From Eggerthella sp. YY7918 (GTDB lineage: Bacteria; Actinomycetota; Coriobacteriia; Coriobacteriales; Eggerthellaceae): a DNA stretch of 64,000 nt. Of this stretch, positions 9,446 to 19,098 are shown in pieces (the stretch's first letter is position 1; the number at the start of each line of letters is the position of its first letter). A model generated the notes under the pieces. That model saw only the letters and a program-made list of their open reading frames with translations, was not told the DNA's origin and did no database searches. A program made the position numbers and the translations under genes. Location: assembly GCF_000270285.1 (NCBI RefSeq), contig NC_015738.1:496001-560000 (forward strand), read 5' to 3'.

Positions 9446-12082
9446 ATGAAGTATCTGACCAGTGCGGAAATCCGTGAAAAATACCTGAGCTTTTTCGAGG
9501 AAAAGGGCTGCAAGCGCTGGCCCTCGTCCTCGCTTATTCCCGACGATCCGTCCCTTTTGCTGACGAGCGCCGGCATGGTGCAGTTCAAGCCCTATTTCTT
9601 GCAGCAAAAGCAGCTTGAAGCGCCCTATATTGGCACCACGACGGTACAGAAATGCGTGCGCACCAACGACATCGACATCATTGGCACCACCGGTCGTCAC
9701 CAGAGCTTCTTCGAAATGCTGGGGAACTTCAGCTTTGGCGCGTACTTCAAGAAGGAGATGTGCGCCTGGGCCTACGAGTTCTCCACCGAGGTGTTGGGTC
9801 TGCCGGCCGAGCGTTTGTACTTCACAGTCTATCTTGACGACGACGAGACCATTGAAATTTGGAAGAGCCTCGGCGTGCCCGATGACCACATTTCGCGCCT
9901 CGGCGAAGAAGACAACTTCTGGCGTGCGGGACCCACCGGTCCGTGCGGCCCCTGCTCGGAAATCTACTATGACCAGGGAGAAGAATTCGGCTGCGGCAGC
10001 CCCGACTGCGCGCCGGGCTGCGACTGCGATCGCTTCCTGGAGTACTGGAATCTCGTGTTCACTCAGTACGACGGCCAGGAAGACGGCACGTTCGTGCCGC
10101 TGCCCAAAAAGAACATCGACACGGGTATGGGTCTGGAGCGCATTGCGGCCATCCTGCAGGGCGTGCAGTCCAACTATGAAACTGACGTGCTGCGCAGCCT
10201 AGTGGCTGTGGGCGAGAAGCTGACCGGCACGACGTACGGCGAGGATCCTGCGGCCGACCTGAGCCTGCGCATCATGGCCGACCACAGCCGTGCGGTGGCA
10301 TTCATGATTGCCGACGGTATCCTGCCGTCCAACGAGGGTCGCGGCTACGTGCTGCGCCGCCTGCTGCGCCGTGCGGTCATGAAGGGCCATCTGCTGGGCC
10401 TCGACAAGCCGTTCCTGAACGACTATGTGGACGAGATCGTGAACCTCATGGGGCATGTGTATCCCGAGATCGTCGAGAATCGCGAGCTCATGCGTCGCGT
10501 TATCCTTTCCGAGGAAGAGCGCTTCGGCGCTAACCTGCGCCAAGGGCGCGCCTACCTGGACGAAGCGCTCGATGCGCTCGAAGGTGATGTGCTGCCCGGC
10601 GACCGCGCGTTTACCCTGCACGACACCTACGGTTTCCCCGTAGAGGTGACGTGCGAGTTGTGCAGCGAGCGCAACATCGAAGTGGATATGGAAGGCTTCG
10701 GGCAGTGCATGGACGAGCAGCGCGAACGCGCGCGTGCCGCCAACACGAAAGATGCCGAGGCTGCTTGGTCCACCTACGGCGGGGTTATGAGCGAAATTGC
10801 AGAGGCTGTGGGTCCCACGGAGTTCTGCGGCTATACGAAAAACGAAGACGAGGCACGTGTGCTCGCACTGGTGAAAGACGGTGCGCAGGTGGACGCGCTC
10901 GAGGCGGGCGACGAGGGTCGCGTGGTGTTGGACGCCACACCCTTCTACGCCGAAAAGGGCGGTCAGATTGGCGACACCGGTACGCTGACGAAAGACGGCG
11001 CCGTGGTGCGTGTGCTCGACACGAAGGAGCCGGAGAAAGGCCTTATTGCCCACACCGTGCAGGTTGAGGAAGGCCGTCTTGTCGTGGGCGATACGGTGCA
11101 GGCTCTCATCGACGTGCCGCGCCGCGAGCGCATCCGCCGCAACCATACGGCTACTCACATTCTGCACTGGGCGCTGCGTCAGGTGCTGGGCGATCACGTA
11201 AAGCAGGCCGGCAGCTACGTGGCCGACAATCGCTTGCGTTTCGACTTCACGCACTTTGAGGCTATGACGGCCGATCAAATTGCCGAAGTGGAGCGTCTGG
11301 CAAACCAGAAGATCATGGAAAACCATCCGGTGCACGCCTATGAGACGTCGCTTGCGAAGGCTCGTGAAGCGGGCGTTATGGCGCTGTTCGGCGAGAAGTA
11401 CGGCGAGGTCGTGCGCGTGCTGGATATCGAGGGCTTCTCGCAGGAACTTTGCGGCGGCACGCATGTGTCTGCCACAAGCGAGATCGGCCTCGTGAAGATC
11501 ACCACCGAGACGAGCGTGGGTGCGAATCTGCGTCGTATCGAGGCGGTGACCAGCTTCGACGCGCTTGCGTACCTGAACCGAATGGAGGCTGAACTCAAAG
11601 AAGCCGCAGAGGCGCTGCGCGTGCCGCTGTTCGACGTAAGCGAGCGTTCGGCTGCCAACGTGAAAACGCTCAAGGAGTTGCAGACGAAACTCAAGCGCGG
11701 TCGCGAAACGGTGGCCGACGATGGCATTACGAAGCTCATCGAAACGGCGGCTGATACCAAGGCGGGTTATCCCGTCATCATCGGGCGTGTGGGCGAGGCC
11801 GATGCTGGCCAGATGCGTAACGCCTGGGATGTCTTGCGTGCGCGTCTTGGCAAGCCGGGTGCGGCGGTGCTCGCGGGCGACAAGGACGGCAAGCCTATCC
11901 TGTTGGCAGCGGGAACTCCCGAGGCTATCGATGCAGGTTTCGATGCGGGCGCTATCATCAAGGCGATCTCGGGTAACATCAAGGGTGGCGGTGGCGGAAA
12001 GCCTGCCATGGCACAGGCCGGCGGCAAGGACGCCTCCGGCATCGACGCAGCCCTCGATGCCGCCCGCGAGATGCTGCTGTAA
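9446..12082 (+). CDS. alaS: Alanine--tRNA ligase
   Basis: 878 aa, full length. It charges tRNA-Ala and edits mischarged Ser and Gly. Class II catalytic motifs lie in the first 240 residues (TSAGMVQFKPYF, GRHQSFFEMLGNFSFG). The editing domain carries HTATHILHWAL and the zinc-ligand motif CGGTH near residue 670. The C-terminal C-Ala domain is Gly-rich (GNIKGGGGGKP). The start is preceded by GAGGAGATAG. The 107 bases upstream show no T-box consensus. ruvX begins two bases after the stop, so the genes are co-transcribed. Confidence 0.97.
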   Translation: MKYLTSAEIREKYLSFFEEKGCKRWPSSSLIPDDPSLLLTSAGMVQFKPYFLQQKQLEAPYIGTTTVQKCVRTNDIDIIGTTGRHQSFFEMLGNFSFGAYFKKEMCAWAYEFSTEVLGLPAERLYFTVYLDDDETIEIWKSLGVPDDHISRLGEEDNFWRAGPTGPCGPCSEIYYDQGEEFGCGSPDCAPGCDCDRFLEYWNLVFTQYDGQEDGTFVPLPKKNIDTGMGLERIAAILQGVQSNYETDVLRSLVAVGEKLTGTTYGEDPAADLSLRIMADHSRAVAFMIADGILPSNEGRGYVLRRLLRRAVMKGHLLGLDKPFLNDYVDEIVNLMGHVYPEIVENRELMRRVILSEEERFGANLRQGRAYLDEALDALEGDVLPGDRAFTLHDTYGFPVEVTCELCSERNIEVDMEGFGQCMDEQRERARAANTKDAEAAWSTYGGVMSEIAEAVGPTEFCGYTKNEDEARVLALVKDGAQVDALEAGDEGRVVLDATPFYAEKGGQIGDTGTLTKDGAVVRVLDTKEPEKGLIAHTVQVEEGRLVVGDTVQALIDVPRRERIRRNHTATHILHWALRQVLGDHVKQAGSYVADNRLRFDFTHFEAMTADQIAEVERLANQKIMENHPVHAYETSLAKAREAGVMALFGEKYGEVVRVLDIEGFSQELCGGTHVSATSEIGLVKITTETSVGANLRRIEAVTSFDALAYLNRMEAELKEAAEALRVPLFDVSERSAANVKTLKELQTKLKRGRETVADDGITKLIETAADTKAGYPVIIGRVGEADAGQMRNAWDVLRARLGKPGAAVLAGDKDGKPILLAAGTPEAIDAGFDAGAIIKAISGNIKGGGGGKPAMAQAGGKDASGIDAALDAAREMLL

Positions 12083-12083
12083 C

Positions 12084-12506
12084 GTGCGCGTTTTGGCGTT
12101 GGATATTGGGGAGACGCGGGTGGGGGTCGCGGTATGCGACCCCGGCGAGCGCGTTGCGTCTCCGGTGTGCGTGTTGCCCGCGTCCGAAGTGCTTGCGGGT
12201 GCGAAATCGTTCAATCGGGTGCTTGAGGACTGGGAACCAGAGCTGCTTTTGTGCGGACTTCCTTACACCATGGCGGGGGAGGAGGGGCCCCAGGCGGCAC
12301 GTATTCGTGCGGCGGCGATCCAGATTGGACAGGCGTGTGACCTGCCCCTTGAGTTTGCTGACGAACGTTTAAGCTCACAGGAAGCCAAACGGAGTTTGCG
12401 TGAAAAGGGCCTCGACGAACGGGCTATGCGCGGCAAAATAGATATGATAGCCGCAAGTCTGTTTTTGCAGGCGTGGCTCGATGCGCGTCGCGAACGGGAA
12501 AGGTGA
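12084..12506 (+). CDS. ruvX: Putative pre-16S rRNA nuclease / Holliday junction resolvase RuvX (YqgF)
   Basis: 140 aa starting at GTG 12084, one base after the alaS stop. LALDIGETRVGVAVCDP is the RNase H-like first strand with the catalytic Asp, LLCGLPYTMAGEEG is the second strand, and DERLSSQEA holds the second acidic residue. In E. coli this essential protein trims the 5' end of 16S rRNA. The position between alaS and mltG is conserved in many Gram-positive genomes. It probably uses translational coupling to alaS. Confidence 0.92.
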   Translation: MRVLALDIGETRVGVAVCDPGERVASPVCVLPASEVLAGAKSFNRVLEDWEPELLLCGLPYTMAGEEGPQAARIRAAAIQIGQACDLPLEFADERLSSQEAKRSLREKGLDERAMRGKIDMIAASLFLQAWLDARRERER

Positions 12507-12517
12507 AAGGTCCTCTC

Positions 12518-13675
12518 ATGTCCCCACGCAAAAAGCAAGTTACGTACTCTCGGCGACCCAATCATGCCGCACGCTCCGCACATGCGCGCGGAGAGCGGCA
12601 GTTTCGCACCTACGATACCAGCTATATCCGTCCGAAGCGAAAGAGCGTAGCTCCCATCATTTTCGCTGTCGTGCTTGCCTTAGCGGTGCTTGGCGGTTTG
12701 GCGTGGGGTTCCCTTACGCTGCTCAACAGCTGTTCCTCATCGTCGGTTGAACTTTTACCCGAGGGCGAGAAGGTCACCGTTGTGATTGAGGATGGCGCAG
12801 GAGCGCGCGCCATCGGCCAAGAGTTGCAAGAAGCGCGTCTGATCGCAAGTTCATCCGACTTTACGAAGCGCGTGAACGAACTGGGCGTCGACGGCGAGCT
12901 GAAACCGGGAACGTATACCTTTACGGGCGGTACCAGTCTCGACGATATTATTCATACCCTGCAGGCAGGACCGCAGGTGGAGGGCGTAACCATACCCGAG
13001 GGCTACACCATCAAACAGATCGCCGACGCGGTTGCCCAAGCAACAGAAAATCGCATTACGGCCGAGAACTTTGTTGCCGCCGCCTCCGATGCGAGCGTGT
13101 ATGCGGCCGACTATGCCTTCTTGGCAGAGGTGGGCACCAATTCGCTTGAGGGCTTCCTGTTCCCCAAAACCTACGCCATCGACGACACCACGACGGCCGA
13201 CTCGCTCATCCGCGCTATGCTGACGCAATTTCAAACCGAAACAGCAAACCTTGACTGGTCGTATCCCGAGTCGCAGGGCCTGTCCCTTTATCAGGCGGTG
13301 AACCTGGCCTCCATCGTGGAGAAGGAATCGAGCGGCGACGAAGCCGTGCGCGCCAAGGTGGCTGCCGTGTTCTACAACCGCCTGAGCACCACGGGCGAGA
13401 CGGTTGGCTTCCTGCAAAGCGATGCCACGACGGTCTACGAAAATGGCGGACAAGACCCCACTCCTGAACAGGTGCATGCCGATACGCCGTACAGCACCTA
13501 CTCCAATCCGGGGTTGCCTCCGACGCCCATCTGCTCGCCAGGCCTCGATTGCCTGATGGCGGTGTGCGCCCCCGATCAAGAGGCGCTGGGTAAGTACTTC
13601 TACTTCTATTTCGACGAGGAACAGAATTACTTCTTCAGCGAAACCTACGAAGAGCACCAGCAGACCTTCTCGTAA
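12518..13675 (+). CDS. mltG: Endolytic murein transglycosylase MltG
   Basis: 385 aa. The start at 12518 is chosen because GTGAAAGG precedes it and the basic cytoplasmic tail (MSPRKKQ) leads into one transmembrane helix at about residues 44-65. The YceG-like domain follows with the catalytic Glu in IVEKESSGDEAVRAKVAAV and the hallmark GLPPTPICSPG. It cleaves nascent glycan strands at the membrane and sets their length. The cytoplasmic N-terminus is short, as in Actinobacteria. It is in one operon with alaS-ruvX and the HAD gene. Confidence 0.93.
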   Translation: MSPRKKQVTYSRRPNHAARSAHARGERQFRTYDTSYIRPKRKSVAPIIFAVVLALAVLGGLAWGSLTLLNSCSSSSVELLPEGEKVTVVIEDGAGARAIGQELQEARLIASSSDFTKRVNELGVDGELKPGTYTFTGGTSLDDIIHTLQAGPQVEGVTIPEGYTIKQIADAVAQATENRITAENFVAAASDASVYAADYAFLAEVGTNSLEGFLFPKTYAIDDTTTADSLIRAMLTQFQTETANLDWSYPESQGLSLYQAVNLASIVEKESSGDEAVRAKVAAVFYNRLSTTGETVGFLQSDATTVYENGGQDPTPEQVHADTPYSTYSNPGLPPTPICSPGLDCLMAVCAPDQEALGKYFYFYFDEEQNYFFSETYEEHQQTFS

Positions 13676-13699
13676 GACCGAGATCGGATAAAACACGCT

Positions 13700-14290
13700 A
13701 TGGCGTTTCTTGAGCCGGACAGATACTTCGCGCGCCTTACGCGCATCGATATCGACCACGACCTTTTGGGTGCGGGCTTTCGTTTCGTGCTGCTCGACGT
13801 CGATAACACCATTTTGACGCGCGATACGCACGAAGTTCCTCGCGATGTGGGTATGTGGCTGGCTCGTGCGCGCGACGCGGGTATCGCTTTTTGCCTTGTG
13901 TCGAACAACTGGCATGAAGGGGTGCGCCATCTTGCCAACCGGCTTTCGCTTCCCCTTGTGGCGAAGGCGGTAAAGCCGCTGCCGCCGGCGTTTCTCATTG
14001 CGCTTCGCAAGCTGGGCGCCACGCGTGCGGAAACGGTTGTCATAGGGGATCAGCTGGTAACGGATGTGCTGGGCGCCCATACGCTCGGCATGAAAGCCTA
14101 TTTGCTTGCTCCGCTTGTTGAGCAGGATCTTCCTCATACATTGCTGTTGCGCAACTTCGAGCGCGTCATCATGGGCGAGCGCAAGCCGGAAGGAGCCGGT
14201 GCTCCGTCAACCTGCCAGACAGAGGCCGGCGAAGCGCAATCGTCGTACAACGCACAGGCGCCAGGCGATACTGAAACCTCGCAAACCTAA
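13700..14290 (+). CDS. YqeG family HAD-IIIA phosphatase
   Basis: 196 aa. The HAD motif I is VLLDVDNTIL, motif II is LVSNN, and motif III/IV is VIGDQLVTDVLGAH, matching the YqeG family. Related proteins include phosphatidylglycerophosphate phosphatases, so a role in phospholipid synthesis is possible but unproved. The C-terminal 35 residues are polar and low in complexity and probably disordered. It is the last gene of the alaS operon, with aroC 157 bases away. Confidence 0.85.
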   Translation: MAFLEPDRYFARLTRIDIDHDLLGAGFRFVLLDVDNTILTRDTHEVPRDVGMWLARARDAGIAFCLVSNNWHEGVRHLANRLSLPLVAKAVKPLPPAFLIALRKLGATRAETVVIGDQLVTDVLGAHTLGMKAYLLAPLVEQDLPHTLLLRNFERVIMGERKPEGAGAPSTCQTEAGEAQSSYNAQAPGDTETSQT

Positions 14291-14447
14291 GCGTCGAAGT
14301 CGCATCTTGCGCCACGAAGGATACACCTGGCAAACCTGGCGGGGTTCGAGGCTTTGTAGGTTATGCCAGTCGCAGCGAAGCGGGGAATACCGCGTATGAG
14401 TAGTGGTAAGATAGCTACCATTACTGTATGCGAAAAGGTGGCTTGAT

Positions 14448-15620
14448 ATGCACTACATCACAGCGGGCGAAAGCCACGGACCGTGTCTTACGGCCATTGT
14501 TTCCGGCGTACCGGCGGGTCTGAAGCTGTCCGAATCTCAAATCAACTCGGATCTTGCGCGCCGTCAATCGGGCTATGGTCGCGGCGGACGCCAAACCATC
14601 GAGCGCGATACGGTGCAGGTGACCTCTGGTGTGCGGTTTGGCCGCACGCTCGGTACCCCGGTGTCGCTTGTTATACGAAATCGGGACTGGGAAAACTGGA
14701 CCGATCGTATGGCGGCGTTTGGGGATGCTCCCTCCGATTTGATTCGCGAGGTTACGCCCCGTCCTGGGCATGCCGACCTGGTGGGAGCGCTCAAGCTGGA
14801 TACCGACGACTGCCGCAACATTTTGGAGCGCGCAAGCGCCCGCGAAACGGCGGCGCGCGTTGCGGCTGCGGGTATCGCACGCGAGTTTTTGGCCGATCTG
14901 GGCGTGGAGGTGTTCTCCTACGTTACGTCTATCGGCAGCGCGCGTTTCGAAGAGGACGATCCGCTTATGGTCGCTCCCGATTATAAACCGCTCGCCATCG
15001 AGATGAGCGAGGTGCGTTGCCCCGATGAAGAGGCGAGCGCGGCTATGCAGGCTGAAATCGATCGCGCTAAGAAAGCGGGGGAGAGCTTGGGCGGCACCTT
15101 CCGCGTAGTGGCCACGGGACTCTTGCCGGGTGTGGGCGGGTTCGCAACCGCGACCGATCGTCTTACGTCGCGACTGGGCGGGGCGCTTTTCTCCATTCCC
15201 GCTATCAAGGGTGTCGAATTCGGCATGGGCTTCGAGGCGGCTCGCCGTTCGGGTTCGGAGGTTCACGATCCTATTCTGCTTGATGAACAGGCCGGATTTG
15301 TGCGCGCTTCAAACAATGCCGGCGGGCTTGAAGGCGGCATGACCACGGGGATGCCGCTTATTGCAACTGTCGCCATGAAGCCCATTCCCACGCTTATGAC
15401 ACCGCTTGCAACGGTGAACCTGGATACGCTTGAGGTTGAGGAAGCTTCGAAGGAGCGCAGTGACACCTGCGCCGTTCCCGCATGTGCGGTTGTGGCGGAA
15501 AGCGAAATGGCGTTCGTTCTGGCCGAGGCATATCTCGAGAAGTTCGGACGCGACAATATGGCCGACATCAAAGCTGCGGTGAAAGCATACCGCCAGCGCC
15601 TCAAAACGATGGCGCGATAA
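14448..15620 (+). CDS. aroC: Chorismate synthase
   Basis: 390 aa, full length. It converts 5-enolpyruvylshikimate-3-phosphate to chorismate with reduced FMN. Family motifs are GESHGPCL at the N-terminus, RQSGYGRGGRQTIERD near residue 40-55, and ERASARETAARVAAAG near 125-140, which includes the FMN/phosphate-binding residues. It opens a four-gene shikimate run (aroC-aroK-aroB-aroQ). The 157 bases upstream hold a small inverted repeat TGGTA/TACCA around 14404-14420 and a TAAGAT box that may be the promoter. Confidence 0.96.
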   Translation: MHYITAGESHGPCLTAIVSGVPAGLKLSESQINSDLARRQSGYGRGGRQTIERDTVQVTSGVRFGRTLGTPVSLVIRNRDWENWTDRMAAFGDAPSDLIREVTPRPGHADLVGALKLDTDDCRNILERASARETAARVAAAGIAREFLADLGVEVFSYVTSIGSARFEEDDPLMVAPDYKPLAIEMSEVRCPDEEASAAMQAEIDRAKKAGESLGGTFRVVATGLLPGVGGFATATDRLTSRLGGALFSIPAIKGVEFGMGFEAARRSGSEVHDPILLDEQAGFVRASNNAGGLEGGMTTGMPLIATVAMKPIPTLMTPLATVNLDTLEVEEASKERSDTCAVPACAVVAESEMAFVLAEAYLEKFGRDNMADIKAAVKAYRQRLKTMAR

Positions 15621-15636
15621 CAAGGAGGAAAAACGG

Positions 15637-16266
15637 ATGAAACAATCGAAGAAGAGAACCAACGAGGAGGCAGAGACAACCGATCCTGCCACGTCGTCCC
15701 GTTCGGGTGATGCTTCCCGGACGGGACGCCCTGCCTATCAACTTGCCCGCCCCGTGTTCTTCGTGGGTTTTATGGTGGCGGGAAAAACATCGACAGCTCG
15801 GCGCTTGGCGCGGACGTGCGGTGTTGCGTCGGTCGATCTGGATACGTTTATCGAGCGCCGCGAAGGGAAAACCATCAACCAGATATTTGCCGAAATTGGC
15901 GAAGACGGGTTCCGCGCGATGGAAACCGACGTACTGCGCGATTTTTCGCAGCGCGATCCGCTGCTCATTTCATGTGGCGGCGGTGTTGTGTTGCGCCCCG
16001 AGAATCGAGAGATACTCAAAAGCTCCGGCTTTGTCGTCTATTTGAAGGTAACGGCTGATCAGGCGTTTGCGCGTGTAGGCGATGTATCGTCGCGCCCGCT
16101 GTTCCGCGACTTGGATACCGCACGCAAAACCATCGAAGGTCGTTTGCCCATGTACGAGGAAGTGGCCGACGTGATGGTTGATACAGTGGGTAAGAACATT
16201 CCGGCGGTGGCGCGTGAAGTTCGCCAGGCGCTTGAGAGGGAAGGCGTTCTGTGGCAACAAAAATAG
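15637..16266 (+). CDS. aroK: Shikimate kinase
   Basis: 209 aa. It phosphorylates shikimate with ATP. The P-loop reads GFMVAGKTS at about residues 46-54, where most family members have GxxGxGKS; the Val and Thr changes are conservative enough for activity. VDLDTFIERR is the shikimate-binding DxD region, CGGGVVLRPENR the GGG motif, and SRPLF the lid arginine. The first 35 residues are a polar extension beyond the usual start; GGAGG supports the start chosen. It overlaps aroB by 16 bases. Confidence 0.92.
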   Translation: MKQSKKRTNEEAETTDPATSSRSGDASRTGRPAYQLARPVFFVGFMVAGKTSTARRLARTCGVASVDLDTFIERREGKTINQIFAEIGEDGFRAMETDVLRDFSQRDPLLISCGGGVVLRPENREILKSSGFVVYLKVTADQAFARVGDVSSRPLFRDLDTARKTIEGRLPMYEEVADVMVDTVGKNIPAVAREVRQALEREGVLWQQK

Positions 16267-17360
16267 TCGTCAATATTCCGGGCGAGGAAGCCTACGACGT
16301 GCGCATTGGCTCGGGAGTTATGGCGAAGCTGGGCACTCATATGCGCACAAACAGTGCCCTTGCCGATGTACAGCGGGTGCTTCTAATTACGGACGGAGAC
16401 GTTGGTCCGCTCTATCGCGACGGCGTGAAAGCCGCGCTGACTGAAGCGGGGTTTCGTGTCAGCGACATCGCTGTTCCTGCCGGTGAAGACTCGAAATCCA
16501 TCGCGGTTCTCGGCGAGATATGGGAGGCGATGGCCGAACTCGGTCTGGGACGCGACTGCGCCGTGGTGGCTCTTGGCGGCGGTGTGGTGGGCGATCTTGC
16601 GGGATTCGCTGCATCCGCATACATGCGCGGGGTGCCGGTAGTGCAGGTTCCCACAACACTGTTGGCCATGGTCGATTCGTCGGTTGGCGGCAAGACGGGC
16701 GTGAACTTGACGGCGGGCAAAAACCTCGTGGGCGCTTTCAAGCAGCCCTCGTATGTATGCGCCGACACCGCAACGCTGCTCACGCTTCCCGAACGCGAAT
16801 GGACCTGTGGCTGCGCCGAGATTGCGAAATCGTCTGTCATCGATTCCGATGAGTTCTTCTTCTGGCTGGTTGATGCCGCGCAGGCGCTTGCAGCGCGCGA
16901 CGAGGCGGTTGTGGCCGAAGCCATTGCGCGCTCGGTTGTGTTCAAGGCCGATGTGGTGGCTGCCGACAAAACCGAAAGCAAGGGTGTGCGCGAGTGTCTC
17001 AACTACGGACACACGCTCGGGCACGCCATAGAGACGCTGGCAGGTTACGGGGTCTTTTCGCACGGCGCTGCGGTCGCCGAAGGCATGCGCTTTGCGGTTC
17101 GTCTGGGCGTAGAGCTTGTCGATACGCCGCTTGAGCTGGTGGAGGCCCAGGATCAGCTGCTCGATGCACTTGGCTTGCCGGCGCTTGACTGGTCGGCCGA
17201 GCCCGAGGACATGCTTGCCGCCATGAAGCGCGATAAAAAGGTTCGTGCGGGTCAGGTGCGTTTTGTCGTGCCACGCGATGTGGGCGACTGGGCGCTTCTG
17301 GACGTGGATGACGATATTCTGCTCACTCATCTTGCGGCGTGGCAGCGCTCGAAAGGATAG
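16251..17360 (+). CDS. aroB: 3-dehydroquinate synthase
   Basis: 369 aa from GTG 16251. It forms 3-dehydroquinate from DAHP using NAD+ and a divalent metal. Family motifs are GGGVVGDLAGFAASAYMRG and VPTTLLAMVDSSVGGKTGVN (NAD and phosphate binding), and the metal-ligand His residues in ECLNYGHTLGHAIE. The 16-base overlap with aroK points to translational coupling, and aroQ starts four bases after its stop. Confidence 0.96.
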   Translation: MATKIVVNIPGEEAYDVRIGSGVMAKLGTHMRTNSALADVQRVLLITDGDVGPLYRDGVKAALTEAGFRVSDIAVPAGEDSKSIAVLGEIWEAMAELGLGRDCAVVALGGGVVGDLAGFAASAYMRGVPVVQVPTTLLAMVDSSVGGKTGVNLTAGKNLVGAFKQPSYVCADTATLLTLPEREWTCGCAEIAKSSVIDSDEFFFWLVDAAQALAARDEAVVAEAIARSVVFKADVVAADKTESKGVRECLNYGHTLGHAIETLAGYGVFSHGAAVAEGMRFAVRLGVELVDTPLELVEAQDQLLDALGLPALDWSAEPEDMLAAMKRDKKVRAGQVRFVVPRDVGDWALLDVDDDILLTHLAAWQRSKG

Positions 17361-17363
17361 ACC

Positions 17364-17885
17364 ATGAAGAAGATTTTGCTGATGAACGGTCCCAACCTCA
17401 ATTTGTTGGGAGTGCGGGAGCCGGGCATCTACGGTTCGAATACGCTGTCTGATCTTGAGCGCATGGTTGAAGCGTACGGCCAGGAGCGTGACGTGCAGGT
17501 AACAAGCTTTCAGTCCAACCATGAAGGCGTGCTCATCGATCAGCTGCATGCCGCGCGGGATGCTTACGACGGCATCGTATACAACCCGGGCGCCCATACG
17601 CACTATTCCTACGCGCTGCGTGATGCGATCGGCAGTATCGATGTGCCGTGCGTGGAGGTGCACATTTCGGATGTGGATGCGCGTGAGGCGTTTCGCCATG
17701 TTTCGGTGACGGCTCCTGCCTGTGCGGCCCAGATCAAGGGATTCGGGTTTGACGGCTACTGCAAGGCAGTCGACCTTTTGCTGGAAGGCGTAACCGGCCG
17801 TTTGGGAGAAGGATACGATCAGCGTGTGCAGGGCAAGATTATCGTCGCCTCGCCCGAGGGACCGGTTGCGCGGGAGACGGCCTAA
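17364..17885 (+). CDS. aroQ: Type II 3-dehydroquinate dehydratase
   Basis: 173 aa. LLMNGPNLNLLGVREPGIYG is the type II signature with the lid Arg and catalytic Tyr. FQSNHEGVLID and NPGAHTHYSYALRDA line the active site, and VEVHISD is conserved. It dehydrates 3-dehydroquinate to 3-dehydroshikimate. It is about 25 residues longer than usual at the C-terminus, with a polar tail of unknown role. Its stop overlaps the start of the aminopeptidase gene by one base. No shikimate dehydrogenase or EPSP synthase gene is in the window. Confidence 0.94.
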   Translation: MKKILLMNGPNLNLLGVREPGIYGSNTLSDLERMVEAYGQERDVQVTSFQSNHEGVLIDQLHAARDAYDGIVYNPGAHTHYSYALRDAIGSIDVPCVEVHISDVDAREAFRHVSVTAPACAAQIKGFGFDGYCKAVDLLLEGVTGRLGEGYDQRVQGKIIVASPEGPVARETA

Positions 17886-19009
17886 TGACCAGTGCCGATG
17901 CCCGTTTGGCGCGCCTGCGTACCGCATGCGAACAGCGCGGTTTGGACGGCCTGTACGTTCGTGACCTTTCCAACCTTCGGTGGTTGACCGCTTTTGACGG
18001 GGTGTTCGACGACGAACCGGCGCATGCGCTGTTCGTCGATGCGCGGCGTGCGGTGCTGCACACCGATTCTCGCTACGTTTCGGCGTGCGAGCGTCATGCG
18101 CAGGGAATCTCGCTTGCGGTCAGCGCCGAGCGGGTAAGCCACAGCGCGTTCGCGGCGAATCTCTGGTACGAGGACGCACCTGCCGCCGACGCGAAGCTGG
18201 GTATCGAAAGTTCCATTACGCTTGCGGAATACCGTGCGCTTCAGAAAGCCTTCGAAGAGCACGGCCAGTATGCCGATTCCCTTCCCTTCGTGGAAACCGA
18301 CGGCGTGGTGGGCAGTCTTCGCACGGTGAAGGATGCCGACGAAATTGCCCGCATGAAAGAAGCTCAAGCCATTACCGATGCAGCATATACCCATATTATT
18401 GGGTTCATGAAACCCGGAATGACCGAACGCGAAGTGCAGATTGAGTTGGAAGACTTCATGCGCCGCCACGGGGCCGAGGGGCTTGCGTTTCCCTCTATCG
18501 TGGCCACAGGGCCTCACGGTGCGAGCCCGCACGCCATCCCCGGCGAAACGTTGCTCGAAGCGGGCCAGTGCGTGGTGCTTGATTTCGGTGCCCGGGCGTG
18601 CGGGTACTGCTCGGATATGACCCGTACGGTGTTTTTGGGCGAACCTGATGCACGCCTGCGCAGTGCCTATGAGGCTATTCGCGCCGCAAACGAACAGGTG
18701 GAAGACGCCATCAAGCCCGGCGTTCTTGGTAAAGACATGCACGATTTGGCCGAACAGGTGCTGGCTGATGCAGGTTTCGAGGGGACGATGGGTCACAGTC
18801 TGGGTCACGGCGTGGGTATCGACATCCACGAAGAGCCTAATCTCTCGCCGCGCAACGACGCGCCGCTTGTGGCGGGCAACGTGGTTACGGTGGAGCCGGG
18901 CATCTATCTTCCCGGTGAGTTCGGTATGCGCTTGGAAGATTTTGGCGTAGTTACCGAAGAGGGTTTCGCTGTTTTCACGCAATCAACTCACGATATGGTG
19001 ATTTTGTAG
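17885..19009 (+). CDS. M24-family Xaa-Pro peptidase (aminopeptidase P / prolidase type)
   Basis: 374 aa. The N-terminal creatinase-like domain (about 1-130) precedes a pita-bread peptidase domain. Metal ligands are visible: two Asp in LDFGARACGYCSDMTRTVF, His in GHSLGHGVGIDIHEEP, and Glu in VEPGIYLPGE and MRLEDFGVV. It removes N-terminal residues before proline or splits X-Pro dipeptides; the two cannot be separated by eye. Pairing with aroQ upstream and efp downstream is common in Gram-positives. Confidence 0.9.
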   Translation: MTSADARLARLRTACEQRGLDGLYVRDLSNLRWLTAFDGVFDDEPAHALFVDARRAVLHTDSRYVSACERHAQGISLAVSAERVSHSAFAANLWYEDAPAADAKLGIESSITLAEYRALQKAFEEHGQYADSLPFVETDGVVGSLRTVKDADEIARMKEAQAITDAAYTHIIGFMKPGMTEREVQIELEDFMRRHGAEGLAFPSIVATGPHGASPHAIPGETLLEAGQCVVLDFGARACGYCSDMTRTVFLGEPDARLRSAYEAIRAANEQVEDAIKPGVLGKDMHDLAEQVLADAGFEGTMGHSLGHGVGIDIHEEPNLSPRNDAPLVAGNVVTVEPGIYLPGEFGMRLEDFGVVTEEGFAVFTQSTHDMVIL

Positions 19010-19020
19010 CTGATCCCGAG

Positions 19021-19026
19021 TATAAT
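19021..19026 (+). promoter_or_regulatory. -10 box of the efp promoter
   Basis: A perfect TATAAT lies 72 bases before the efp start and just after the aminopeptidase stop. The -35 seventeen bases upstream (TGATTT) is weak. Confidence 0.5.
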
Positions 19027-19098
19027 AAACCAGTTTGAACGCTGATCGGGCCCCGCGCCATGCAGCGGATGAGTCCGTGAACGAAAGGATTATCGAAT

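Noticed and set aside
10199-12214. Long antisense open frame (671 codons) opposite alaS and ruvX
   Set aside because: It has no family motifs and is fully explained by codon bias of the strongly supported alaS gene on the other strand.
19055-19090. Hammerhead-ribozyme-like string GGATGAGTCCGTGAACGAAA upstream of efp
   Set aside because: The core requires CUGAUGA and a stem II before GAAA. Here the U is replaced by G and the GGAC half of stem II is missing. It is better read as the efp leader with its ribosome-binding site.
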